This document shows, one piece after another, positions 7,409 through 15,062 of a stretch of DNA of 34,402 nt. The first letter of the stretch is position 1. Each line of letters begins with the position of its first letter. The position numbers were made by a program, and so were the translations under genes. The notes beneath the pieces are model-generated. The model had not been told where the DNA came from. It did no database searches and worked only from the letters and a program-made list of their open reading frames with translations. This stretch comes from Burkholderiales bacterium (GTDB lineage Bacteria > Pseudomonadota > Gammaproteobacteria > Burkholderiales > Casimicrobiaceae), in contig JADZAQ010000228.1 of NCBI GenBank assembly GCA_020852555.1, forward strand, positions 1 through 34,402, written 5' to 3'.

Positions 7409-8485
7409 TCACAGCCCGTCGCTCAAGGCGATGCCGGCACCGACCGTCGTCTGGTTCCAGTTGTAGTCGATCATGCTCTCGCCGTAGCCGGTGAAGACCT
7501 GCACGTAGGCGCGCAACGGACCGAGGATCGGCGGTGAGGTCCAGCCGAACTCGAAGGCGCCCTTGCCCTTGGCGACGTTGCCGCGCGCGCTCGCGAGGAA
7601 GCTGTGACCCCGCCAGCGATACAGCGCCGAGACGCTGCCGTAGCCGTAGTAATCGGTGATGTCGGGGTTGTCGTCCTTCTCGGCGCTCTCGGGGATGCGC
7701 CACCACAATCGGCCGACGAGGGCGAGATTGCCGTTCTCGATGCCGGCTTCGGCGAAGAGCCGGTTCCAGCTCCGCGACACGGCGTCGGTGCGCCCGTTCG
7801 ACTGATGATTGAAGCCGGCATTGAGCACGCGCCACCGAAAGCCGCCGCCCAGATCGTAGTCGACCCCGTGAGTGACGAAGAGCTCGGGCATGTAGTTCGT
7901 CTCGCGGAAGGGGCGCGAGACGGCGTCGTTGTAGACCTGCCACTGGTTCTGCTGCGTGTACGCCGCCCATACGCTCCAGCGCCGGTCGTCGGTGGTCCAC
8001 AGCCTCGCCTTAAACGACAGCTGGAACTTCGCCTCGACGTCGTCCAGGTGCAGTTCGTCGCCGGCGAGCGCGGCCATGGCCGCGTACGGCGCGGTGTTCA
8101 CGCGATTGGTATAGCGGCCGAAGAGGAGATAGTTGGCGTTGTAGAAGCGGATCGCGTTGCGCGGCGCATCGGGGTGCAGGCCCCACGCGGTTTCGAGGAG
8201 CGACGCCGTATCCTCCATTCGGGTCGACGCCGCCGTGCCGGTACCTCGAACCTCGCCGGCGCCTTGCGCGTCGGCGGCGCCGCGCGGACTGCCCACCGCG
8301 GGTGGCGTGGCTTCGACGGCGCGGCCGGAGACCCGGTCGTAGCAGGCAAGCCGCTGGGCGGGGTCTGCGATCGCGCGGCAGTCGGCGAGTCCTTCGGGTG
8401 CGGCGATTGCCGTTGCCGCCCAGGCCACGAGGACGGCGAATGCGCCGGGCGCGGGATACGCGCTCCCGCGAAGCCGGGGGATCAT
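7409..8485 (-). CDS. pldA: Outer-membrane phospholipase A1 (OMPLA)
   Basis: A 358-residue outer-membrane beta-barrel esterase that hydrolyses acyl chains of phospholipids reaching the outer leaflet. A signal peptide occupies about residues 1-29 (cleavage after AIA). The N-terminal extension includes the CRAIADPAQRLACYD motif. The barrel starts near residue 105 with ...FYNANYLLFG. The catalytic segment NHQSNGRTDAVSRSWN has His227, Ser229 and Asn241, the same spacing (+2, +14) as His142/Ser144/Asn156 of E. coli OMPLA, so the enzyme should be active as a calcium-dependent dimer. Its ATG overlaps the stop of the upstream response-regulator gene (ATGA, 8482-8485), so the two are translationally coupled. 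That is unusual and suggests dedicated control. Confidence 0.93.
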   Translation of the reverse strand: MIPRLRGSAYPAPGAFAVLVAWAATAIAAPEGLADCRAIADPAQRLACYDRVSGRAVEATPPAVGSPRGAADAQGAGEVRGTGTAASTRMEDTASLLETAWGLHPDAPRNAIRFYNANYLLFGRYTNRVNTAPYAAMAALAGDELHLDDVEAKFQLSFKARLWTTDDRRWSVWAAYTQQNQWQVYNDAVSRPFRETNYMPELFVTHGVDYDLGGGFRWRVLNAGFNHQSNGRTDAVSRSWNRLFAEAGIENGNLALVGRLWWRIPESAEKDDNPDITDYYGYGSVSALYRWRGHSFLASARGNVAKGKGAFEFGWTSPPILGPLRAYVQVFTGYGESMIDYNWNQTTVGAGIALSDGL

Positions 8486-9222
8486 GGGGTCGAATCGGCG
8501 CGAAGCGGCGGCGCAGGGGTGCGCGCGCGACGCGGGCGCCGGGCAGCCGTGTGGAGGTCAGCGTCGGCGAGGCGATCGGGCGACATACGCGGTCCCGGAA
8601 GATCGCGGCGGCTCCCGATGCCCAGCAGGTCGGCCAGAGTCTTGACCCCGAGCTTCCTCATGAGGCGGGAGCGATGGACCTTCACCGTCGACTCCCGGCT
8701 TCCCAGTGCTTCGGCGATCGCCTTGTTGCGCTTGCCCTGCACCACCAGCGCGAATACCTCGCGCTCGCGCGGCGTGAGGCGAGCGAGACGAGTGGCCGTT
8801 TCAGCATCGTGCTGGCGGGCTTCGCGCTTGCGCTCGCCGTACGCAAGTGCGGCCTCCACGGCCGGCAGGAGTTCGCTCATGCGCAGCGGCTTGACGAGAA
8901 AATCGATAGCGCCGCGCTTCATTGCCGTGACGGCCATGGCGATGTCGGCGTGTGCGGCCATGAACACGACACCGGCGTCGGCATCGCGCTCGTGCAGGTA
9001 CTGCTGCAGGGCGAAGGCCGACGGGTCGCCCGGTGAGGCGTCGACGAGCACGCACGCGATCCGCTTCGCCGGCGCCGCCGCGATGATGCTCGCGACCGAG
9101 CCGGTGCTCCGCGCGTCGTAGCCGAGCGCGGATAGCGCCTCGCGGAGCGCCGCACCTGCCGCTGCGTCGGGATCGACGATGTAGATGCGTCTCGACGATT
9201 TCGCTGGCACGGTTCCGGACAT
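8482..9222 (-). CDS. FixJ/NarL-type response regulator (receiver plus LuxR HTH)
   Basis: A 246-residue transcription factor from the chosen ATG at 9220-9222 (MSGTVPAKSSRRIYIVD), which places the receiver domain right after the start; longer in-frame starts reach 9411 but add only low-complexity sequence. The receiver spans about residues 11-125 with acidic residues in IVDPD, phospho-acceptor Asp61 in CVLVDASP, and Lys111 in FLVKPL. The usual switch Thr/Ser is Ala89 (FMAAHAD against ITGHGD in FixJ), so phosphorylation signalling may be altered. The LuxR-type HTH covers about 147-202 (LTPREREVFALVVQGKRNK, ESTVKVHRSRL). An Arg-rich tail follows. No histidine kinase is nearby. It overlaps pldA by four bases and probably controls that operon. 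Confidence 0.87.
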   Translation of the reverse strand: MSGTVPAKSSRRIYIVDPDAAAGAALREALSALGYDARSTGSVASIIAAAPAKRIACVLVDASPGDPSAFALQQYLHERDADAGVVFMAAHADIAMAVTAMKRGAIDFLVKPLRMSELLPAVEAALAYGERKREARQHDAETATRLARLTPREREVFALVVQGKRNKAIAEALGSRESTVKVHRSRLMRKLGVKTLADLLGIGSRRDLPGPRMSPDRLADADLHTAARRPRRARTPAPPLRADSTP

Positions 9223-9573
9223 ACCGTTGGTCTCGCGCACGGCCCGGCAAGGTGTCGGGGTGCGACGTCGCAGTGCTGCCGCCATAGCAGCGTACGGCAT
9301 CGTACCGCAATGCCCGGCGCGCATGCCTGGTGCCACGAAAATCCCCCGCGGGCCGGTCGCGGCGGGGCGGGCGACGCCAGCGTTTCTCGCGCCGAAATCC
9401 GCAGGGTCCATACGCCTTTGGCTTACTGGACGTCATTGACGCGGGTCGCTTACCCTTCGCCGCAGCGTCAGCGGAAGATGACGGGTGCGCGGCAGCGCCG
9501 TGGCCCGCGTGATTGCGGCCGACGATCGTCGTGCCGATGCGTGCCACGCCGACGGACACTACGGGAGAGGGAT
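9223..9573. other. Divergent intergenic region between response regulator and arcD-like gene
   Basis: About 350 bases without a supportable gene. It should contain the promoters of both divergent units. A good ribosome site GGGAGAGG (9563-9570) precedes the ATG at 9574. A TTGACG (9436-9441) occurs but has no matching -10 box at proper spacing. No FNR/ANR-type TTGAT-N4-ATCAA site, expected for an anaerobically induced arc operon, was found by eye. Confidence 0.5.
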
Positions 9574-10998
9574 ATGGCGAGCGTAGACCAGAAGATTTCG
9601 CGCACCGCGCTGCTCGCGATGGTCGTCGGCGGCATGGTGGGTGCCGGCATCTTCGCGCTGCCGTCGCGGTTCGGCGCCGTGACGGGGCCCATCGGCGCCA
9701 TCATCGCGTGGGCGATCGCCGGCACCGGCATGTACATGCTGGCGCGCGTGTTCCAGTTCCTGGGCGAGCGGAAGCCCGATCTCGATGCAGGCGTGTTCGC
9801 GTATGCCAAGGAAGGCTTCGGCGACTACCCCGGCTTCTTGTCGGCATTCGGCTACTGGATCGGGAGCTGCATCGGCAACGTCTCGTACTGGGTGCTGATC
9901 AAGTCGACGCTGGGTGCGTTCTTCCCGGTGTTCGGCGACGGCAACACGGTGGTGGCGATCGCCGTGGCATCGATCGGCATCTGGCTCTTCCACTTCCTGA
10001 TCCTGCGCGGCACCGAGCAGGCGGCCGCCATCAACAAGATCGTGACCATCGCCAAGGTGATCCCGATCCTGACCTTCATCCTGATCCTGATCGTCGCGTT
10101 CAAGGCGGATCTCTTCAGCTACAACCTGTACGGTGGCGACCTCACCAACGGGGTGTTCGAGCAGGTCAAGGCGACGATGCTGGTCACCGTGTTCGTGTTC
10201 CTCGGCATCGAAGGCGCGAGCGTGTACTCGCGCTTCGCGAAGGAACGCAAGGACATCGGGTTCGCCACGGTCACCGGATTCATCATTGTCACCTCGCTCA
10301 TGGTGCTGGTGACGCTGCTGCCCTACGCGGTGCTGAAGCGCGCCGACATCGCGGGCCAGACGGCGCCGTCGATGGCGGGCGTGCTCGAGGCCGTCGTCGG
10401 CCCCTGGGGACGCTGGTTCATCAGCATCGGGGTGATCGTCTCGGTGCTCGGTGCCTACCTCGCCTGGACGCTGATCTGCGCCGAAGTGCTCTCCGCCGCG
10501 GCGCGCAACAAGGACATGCCGAAGCTGTTCGCGAAGGAGAACGCCAACAGGGTGCCGGTCGCCGCCTTGTGGCTCACCAACATCGTCGTGCAGGTGATCG
10601 TGATCACCACCTACTGGTCGCGCGATGCGTTCAACCTGATGCTCGACCTCACGGCGGCGGTGTCGCTCATTCCATTCCTGCTGTGCGCCGGCTACGGATG
10701 GATGCTCGTCGCGCGCCGCGAGACCTACGATCAGCGACCGGAAGAGCGTAACCGCGACCTCTTCATCGCGGTCGTCGCCACCTTCTACACCGCGTTCCTC
10801 GTCTACGCCGCCGGCATGAAGTTCGTCGTGCTCTCGGCGGTGCTGTACGGCCCGGGCACGATCCTCTACTACTGGTCGCGCCGCGAGCAGAACCTTCCGG
10901 TGTTCACCAAGTCCACCGACTGGATCATCTTCATCGTCGCGATGATCGGCGCCGTGGTCGGCATCTGGTGGCTCGCCACCGGCGTCATCAAGATCTGA
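9574..10998 (+). CDS. arcD: APC-family arginine/ornithine antiporter (ArcD-like)
   Basis: A 474-residue inner-membrane amino-acid transporter with about 12-13 hydrophobic segments. The start at 9574 has a strong GGGAGAGG site, and the family N terminus MASVDQKISRTALLAMVVGG follows directly, including the APC substrate-binding motif VGAGIFALPSRFG in TM1. The TM6 region MLVTVFVFLGIEGAS carries the Gly-Ile-Glu-Gly signature of basic-amino-acid antiporters. It lies 30 bases upstream of arginine deiminase, so arginine import against ornithine or citrulline export is the likely role. It belongs to the APA-type rather than the ion-transporter-type ArcD family. Exact exchange partners cannot be read from sequence, and arcB and arcC are absent nearby. 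Confidence 0.87.
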   Translation: MASVDQKISRTALLAMVVGGMVGAGIFALPSRFGAVTGPIGAIIAWAIAGTGMYMLARVFQFLGERKPDLDAGVFAYAKEGFGDYPGFLSAFGYWIGSCIGNVSYWVLIKSTLGAFFPVFGDGNTVVAIAVASIGIWLFHFLILRGTEQAAAINKIVTIAKVIPILTFILILIVAFKADLFSYNLYGGDLTNGVFEQVKATMLVTVFVFLGIEGASVYSRFAKERKDIGFATVTGFIIVTSLMVLVTLLPYAVLKRADIAGQTAPSMAGVLEAVVGPWGRWFISIGVIVSVLGAYLAWTLICAEVLSAAARNKDMPKLFAKENANRVPVAALWLTNIVVQVIVITTYWSRDAFNLMLDLTAAVSLIPFLLCAGYGWMLVARRETYDQRPEERNRDLFIAVVATFYTAFLVYAAGMKFVVLSAVLYGPGTILYYWSRREQNLPVFTKSTDWIIFIVAMIGAVVGIWWLATGVIKI

Positions 10999-11028
10999 GC
11001 CTCGGATTCGATTCATAAGGAGCAAGCA

Positions 11029-12282
11029 ATGCCTATCACCAAGGAAGTGAAGTTCGGCGTCCATTCCGAAGTCGGCCAACTCCGCAAGGTGATGGTCTGC
11101 GCGCCGGGCCGCGCCCACCAGCGCCTCACCCCGTCGAACTGCGACCAGCTCCTCTTCGACGACGTGCTGTGGGTCGAGAACGCGAAGCGCGACCACTTCG
11201 ACTTCGTGCAGAAGATGCGCGACCGCGGCATCGACGTGGTCGAGATGCACAACCTCCTCGCCGAGACCGTCGCCGTGCCCGAAGGGAAGAAGTGGCTGCT
11301 CGACTACCAGCTCACCCCCAACCAGATCGGTTTGGGCTTCATCGACGAATTGCGCAGCTACCTCGAGGGGCTGCCCGACCGCGAGCTTGCGGAGGTCATG
11401 ATCGGTGGGCTGTCCACGCACGAGTTTCCGGAAGCGATCGGCGGCAAGGCGCTGCAGGTCGTGAAGGAAGCCGCGGGCGGCACCGAGTACCTGCTGGCCC
11501 CGCTGCCCAACACGCTGTACACGCGCGACACCACCTGCTGGATCTACGGCGGCGTCACGCTCAATCCGCTGTACTGGCCGGCGCGCCACGAGGAGACGGT
11601 CCTCACCACGGCGATCTACAAGTTCCACCCCGATTTCGCCGGCAAGGTCAACGTCTGGTGGGGCGATCCCACGCAGGACCACGGGCTCGCCACCCTCGAA
11701 GGCGGCGACGTCATGCCGATCGGCAAGGGCAACGTGCTGATCGGCATGAGCGAGCGCACCTCGCGGCAGGCGATCAGCCAGTTGGCCGCGGCGCTCTTCA
11801 AGAACAAGGCGGCCGAGCGCGTGATCGTCGCGGCGATCCCCAAGATCCGCGCGGCGATGCACCTCGACACCGTGTTCACCTTCGCCGATCGCGACTGCGT
11901 GCTGCTCGCCCCCGACTTCCTCGCGAAGACGACGACGTTCTCGTATTACCCGAGCAATCACGCGAGTGGCGTCGAGTTCCGCGCCGAGAAGAAGCCTTTC
12001 GTCGACGTCGTCGCCGAGTCGCTGGGGCTCAAGAAGCTGCGCGTCGTCGAGGCAGGGGGCTCGGACTACCAGCGCGAGCGCACCCAGTGGGACAGCGGCG
12101 CGAACCTCGTCTGCGCCTCGCCGGGCGTGGTCTACGCCTACGACCGCAACACCTACACCAACACGCTGCTGCGCAAGGCGGGCATCGAGGTGATCACGAT
12201 CGTCGGCGCCGAACTCGGGCGCGGGCGCGGCGGCGGTCACTGCATGACCTGTCCGATCATCCGCGACGCGGTCGATTACTGA
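11029..12282 (+). CDS. arcA: Arginine deiminase
   Basis: A 417-residue cytoplasmic enzyme converting L-arginine to citrulline and ammonia. The ATG has AAGGAG at 11017-11022. Length and sequence match proteobacterial ArcA: N-terminal [19 protein letters not shown], the catalytic His/Glu region [15 protein letters not shown], and the C-terminal nucleophile Cys405 in [17 protein letters not shown], equivalent to Cys406 of the Pseudomonas enzyme. It forms an operon with the arcD-like gene. The usual ornithine carbamoyltransferase (arcB) and carbamate kinase (arcC) do not follow; a strong hairpin terminator ends the unit. In this locus the pathway may serve ammonia release or acid resistance rather than ATP production, unless arcBC lie elsewhere. 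Confidence 0.96.
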   Translation: MPITKEVKFGVHSEVGQLRKVMVCAPGRAHQRLTPSNCDQLLFDDVLWVENAKRDHFDFVQKMRDRGIDVVEMHNLLAETVAVPEGKKWLLDYQLTPNQIGLGFIDELRSYLEGLPDRELAEVMIGGLSTHEFPEAIGGKALQVVKEAAGGTEYLLAPLPNTLYTRDTTCWIYGGVTLNPLYWPARHEETVLTTAIYKFHPDFAGKVNVWWGDPTQDHGLATLEGGDVMPIGKGNVLIGMSERTSRQAISQLAAALFKNKAAERVIVAAIPKIRAAMHLDTVFTFADRDCVLLAPDFLAKTTTFSYYPSNHASGVEFRAEKKPFVDVVAESLGLKKLRVVEAGGSDYQRERTQWDSGANLVCASPGVVYAYDRNTYTNTLLRKAGIEVITIVGAELGRGRGGGHCMTCPIIRDAVDY

Positions 12283-12315
12283 GCTGAATTCCGCGAGCCG
12301 ACACGTTCGAGGGTC

Positions 12316-12350
12316 GCCCGGCCGGCGCATCGCGCCGGCCGGGCGCTGTT
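12316..12350 (+). terminator. Rho-independent-type terminator after arcA
   Basis: A perfect 13-base stem GCCCGGCCGGCGC (12316-12328) / GCGCCGGCCGGGC (12332-12344) with a 3-base loop, followed by a weak T-rich GCTGTTCTT. It lies 34 bases after the arcA stop. The T tract is poor, but stem strength and position are convincing. Confidence 0.7.
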
Positions 12351-12424
12351 CTTGTGCGCCGCCGCAAACGCGGTCGGTGCGGTAGCATAACGGGTCGTGC
12401 ACCCCGACAACGGGGTCGAAAGCC

Positions 12425-13909
12425 ATGTCAGTTCCGCCCAAGAAGAGCGAACCGCCCGCCGCGCCGCCGCAGCCGCTGTCGCTGACCGAGGCGATCATTC
12501 CGATCGCGGCGCTCATCTTCCTCGTCGCGGTCTCGTTCCTCCTCTTCGGCGACGAGGGCGCGCTCGGCCCCAACCAGGTGGCGCTGACCATCGCGACGAT
12601 GATCGCGGTATTCGTCGCCTGGCGCCGCGGTCACAGTCTCGACTCGCTGCGCGAAGCGGCGATCGCCAGCGTGGGCACCGGCATCGGCGCCATCTTCATT
12701 CTCTTCATGGTCGGCGCGCTGATCGGCACCTGGGCGATGAGCGGCACGCTGATCGCGATGGTCTATTACGGGCTGCAGTTGCTCTCGCCGCACTATTTCT
12801 ACGTCACCGTCTGCCTCATCTGCGGCATCATCTCGGCGAGCATCGGCAGTTCGTGGACCGTCGCCGGCACCATCGGCATCGGCTTCATGGGCATCGCCCA
12901 GAACATGGACCTGAGCCCGGCGATCACCGCCGGCGCGGTCATCTCCGGCGCGTACTTCGGCGACACGACCTCGCCGCTGTCCGATTCGGCGAACCTCGCC
13001 TCGGCGGCGGGCGGCGTCGACCTGTATCGGCACGTGCGGGAGACGCTCCTCACGTCGGCGCCGGCGCTCCTCATCGCGCTGGCGGTCTTCTTTTTCTTCG
13101 GGCGCCCCGGGGACTTCGACGCCAGCGCGAAGATCGAGGCGATCCGCGGCGTATTCGACATCTCGCTGTGGCTCTTCCTGCCGCTCGTGGTGGTCATCGT
13201 CATGGCGGTCTTCCGCTTCGCGCCGTTGACGACGATCTTCACGGGTGCGCTGGTGGGCGGCGTGCTCGCCGCCGTCGTCGCTCCGGCACGCGTCATCGCC
13301 TACGCCGGGATCGACCCCGGCACGTGGGGTGGCGTGGGGATCGTCAAGGGCGTGTGGCTGGCGCTCGCCGAGGGCTACAAATCCCAGACCGGCATCGAGG
13401 CGATCGACCGGCTCGTCACCCGCGGCGGCATGGCGAGCATGTTGAACACCGTCTGGCTCATCATCGTCGCGCTCGCCTTTGGCGGCGTGGTCGAGAAGGC
13501 GGGCGTGCTCGAGCGCCTCATGACACCGATCGTCGAGAAGGCGAAATCGACCGGACGGCTGGTGGCGATGCTCGTCGCGTCGGTGTTCGGGACCAACGTC
13601 GTCACCGCCGACCAGTACATCGCGATCGTCCTGCCCGGACGCATGTTCAAGGCGGCGTTCGAAAAGCGCGGCCTGCCGCCGTATGTGCTTTCGCGCACGA
13701 TCGGCGCCTCGGGCACGCCGACGTCGGCCATCGTCCCCTGGAACAGCTGCGGCGCGTACATGGCCGCGACCCTGGGGGTGGCCACCTTGTCCTACGCGCC
13801 GTTCGCCGTTTTCAGTTTCGTGAGCCCCTTGCTCGCCATCGCCGTCGCGGCCTTCGGGATCCGCACCAACGTTTCCGCGCCAGCGCCTGCATCGACGGGT
13901 TCGGCCTGA
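12425..13909 (+). CDS. nhaC: NhaC-family Na+/H+ antiporter
   Basis: A 494-residue inner-membrane antiporter with about 11-12 membrane segments, exchanging Na+ for H+. Family signatures are GTGIGAIFILFMVGALIGTW near residue 80, the conserved ASIGSSWTVAGTIGIGFM, and GAYFGDTTSPLSDSANLAS with the membrane Asp residues implied in cation binding. The later VTADQYIAIVLPGRMF and SGTPTSAIVPWNSCGAY also match. A short Pro-rich cytoplasmic N terminus precedes TM1. No clear Shine-Dalgarno is seen. It follows the arcDA terminator by about 75 bases and precedes the RND adaptor gene by 43 bases, so it may start the transcript that runs on through the efflux and Mrp-like genes. Some NhaC relatives exchange malate/lactate or amino acids, so substrate certainty is moderate. 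Confidence 0.87.
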   Translation: MSVPPKKSEPPAAPPQPLSLTEAIIPIAALIFLVAVSFLLFGDEGALGPNQVALTIATMIAVFVAWRRGHSLDSLREAAIASVGTGIGAIFILFMVGALIGTWAMSGTLIAMVYYGLQLLSPHYFYVTVCLICGIISASIGSSWTVAGTIGIGFMGIAQNMDLSPAITAGAVISGAYFGDTTSPLSDSANLASAAGGVDLYRHVRETLLTSAPALLIALAVFFFFGRPGDFDASAKIEAIRGVFDISLWLFLPLVVVIVMAVFRFAPLTTIFTGALVGGVLAAVVAPARVIAYAGIDPGTWGGVGIVKGVWLALAEGYKSQTGIEAIDRLVTRGGMASMLNTVWLIIVALAFGGVVEKAGVLERLMTPIVEKAKSTGRLVAMLVASVFGTNVVTADQYIAIVLPGRMFKAAFEKRGLPPYVLSRTIGASGTPTSAIVPWNSCGAYMAATLGVATLSYAPFAVFSFVSPLLAIAVAAFGIRTNVSAPAPASTGSA

Positions 13910-13952
13910 CGCGTCGCGAGCACTGCGCATCCTTTCATCACGGAGTCGCTTC

Positions 13953-15062
13953 ATGTCCACGTACCCTTTGCGGCGAGCCCGCGTGCGCCCGGTCGCGGCT
14001 GCTGCTCTGGTGATCGCCGGGTTGCTGACCCTCGCCGGCTGCCAGCGCGCGGAGGAGCCGCGCCCTCCGGAGGTTCGCCCCGTGCGCACGATGACGGTGG
14101 CCAAGACCGTCGCCGGCGACACGGTGAACCTCAACGGCACCGTGCAGGCGCAGACCGAGATCAATCAGGCGTTTCGCATCGGCGGCCGGCTCGTCCAGCG
14201 CAACGTCGGCATCGGCGACACCATCAAGCCGGGCCAGCTCATCGCGATCCTCGATTCGCAGAACGAGGAGACCTCGCTCGTCGCCGCCCGCGCGCAGCTC
14301 GACGCGGCACGCGCCCGGCAGACCGAAGCGCAGAGCATGTACGAGCGGATGCGTGACCTCGTTGCCGAGCGCGCCGTCTCGCAGGCGCAGTTCGAGTCCG
14401 CCGAGGCCGCGGCGCAATCCGCGCGCTCGGCGGTCGAATCGGCGAATTCGCAGGTGACGCTCGCGCAGACGCGCGTTTCCGACACGCGGCTCGTCGCCGA
14501 CGTCGCCGGGGTGGTCACCGCGCAGGGCGCCGAGCCGGGCGAAGTGGTCGGCGCCGGGCAGATGATCGTGCAGGTCGCGCGCGAAGGGGGCCGCGACGCC
14601 GTCTTCGACATTCCCGCACGCGCCAAGGCGAGCACGCGGCTCGGCACCTCGATCGCGGTATCGCTCACCGGCGACGCGGCAGTGAGTGCCAATGCGGTGG
14701 TGCGCGAGATCTCGCCCCGGGCCGATCCCCTCACCGGGACGTTTCGCATTCGCGCCAAGCTCGTCAATCCGCCCGCGGACATGCGCCTGGGCTCGACCGT
14801 CGGCGGGCGCCTGCAGCTCGCGGCCGGCGAGGTGATCGAGATCCCGCCGTCGGCGGTGGTGCGCGCCGATCGGCAGGCCGCGGTATGGGTCGTCGATCCG
14901 AAGACCGGCACCGTGTCGTCGCGCCCGATCGAGATCCGCTCGTCGGACCCCAATCGGGTCGAGGTCGCGTCGGGTTTGAATCCCGGTGACGTGGTCGTCA
15001 CCGCGGGTGTCCAGGCGCTGCGCCCCGGGCAGAAGGTGAGCTTGCTGAAAGCTGCGCCGTGA
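13953..15062 (+). CDS. RND efflux pump periplasmic adaptor (membrane fusion protein), lipoprotein
   Basis: A 369-residue HlyD/AcrA-type adaptor. GGAG lies 7 bases before the ATG. The N terminus is a lipoprotein signal with lipobox LAGC (Cys30). A barrel-sandwich/lipoyl segment follows (FRIGGRLVQRNVGIGDTIKPGQLIAILD), then an alpha-helical hairpin rich in Ala/Gln/Glu/Arg (about residues 88-165), the second lipoyl half (RLVADVAGVVTAQGAEPGEVV), a beta-barrel domain and a membrane-proximal domain (VEVASGLNPGDVVVTAGVQAL). It links the inner-membrane RND pump to an outer-membrane channel. Its stop overlaps the pump start (GTGA, 15059-15062), so the pair is coupled. The nearest OprM-like channel gene is at 27658, outside this operon. 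Confidence 0.93.
   Translation: MSTYPLRRARVRPVAAAALVIAGLLTLAGCQRAEEPRPPEVRPVRTMTVAKTVAGDTVNLNGTVQAQTEINQAFRIGGRLVQRNVGIGDTIKPGQLIAILDSQNEETSLVAARAQLDAARARQTEAQSMYERMRDLVAERAVSQAQFESAEAAAQSARSAVESANSQVTLAQTRVSDTRLVADVAGVVTAQGAEPGEVVGAGQMIVQVAREGGRDAVFDIPARAKASTRLGTSIAVSLTGDAAVSANAVVREISPRADPLTGTFRIRAKLVNPPADMRLGSTVGGRLQLAAGEVIEIPPSAVVRADRQAAVWVVDPKTGTVSSRPIEIRSSDPNRVEVASGLNPGDVVVTAGVQALRPGQKVSLLKAAP

Noticed and set aside
9436-9441. TTGACG as -35 of the arcD promoter
   Set aside because: No acceptable -10 box occurs 16-18 bases downstream.
9559-12591. 1010-residue open frame on the minus strand opposite arcD/arcA
   Set aside because: It is antisense to two certain genes, is rich in Arg, Asp, His and Glu in the way GC-rich antisense frames are, and has no domain-like order or ribosome site.
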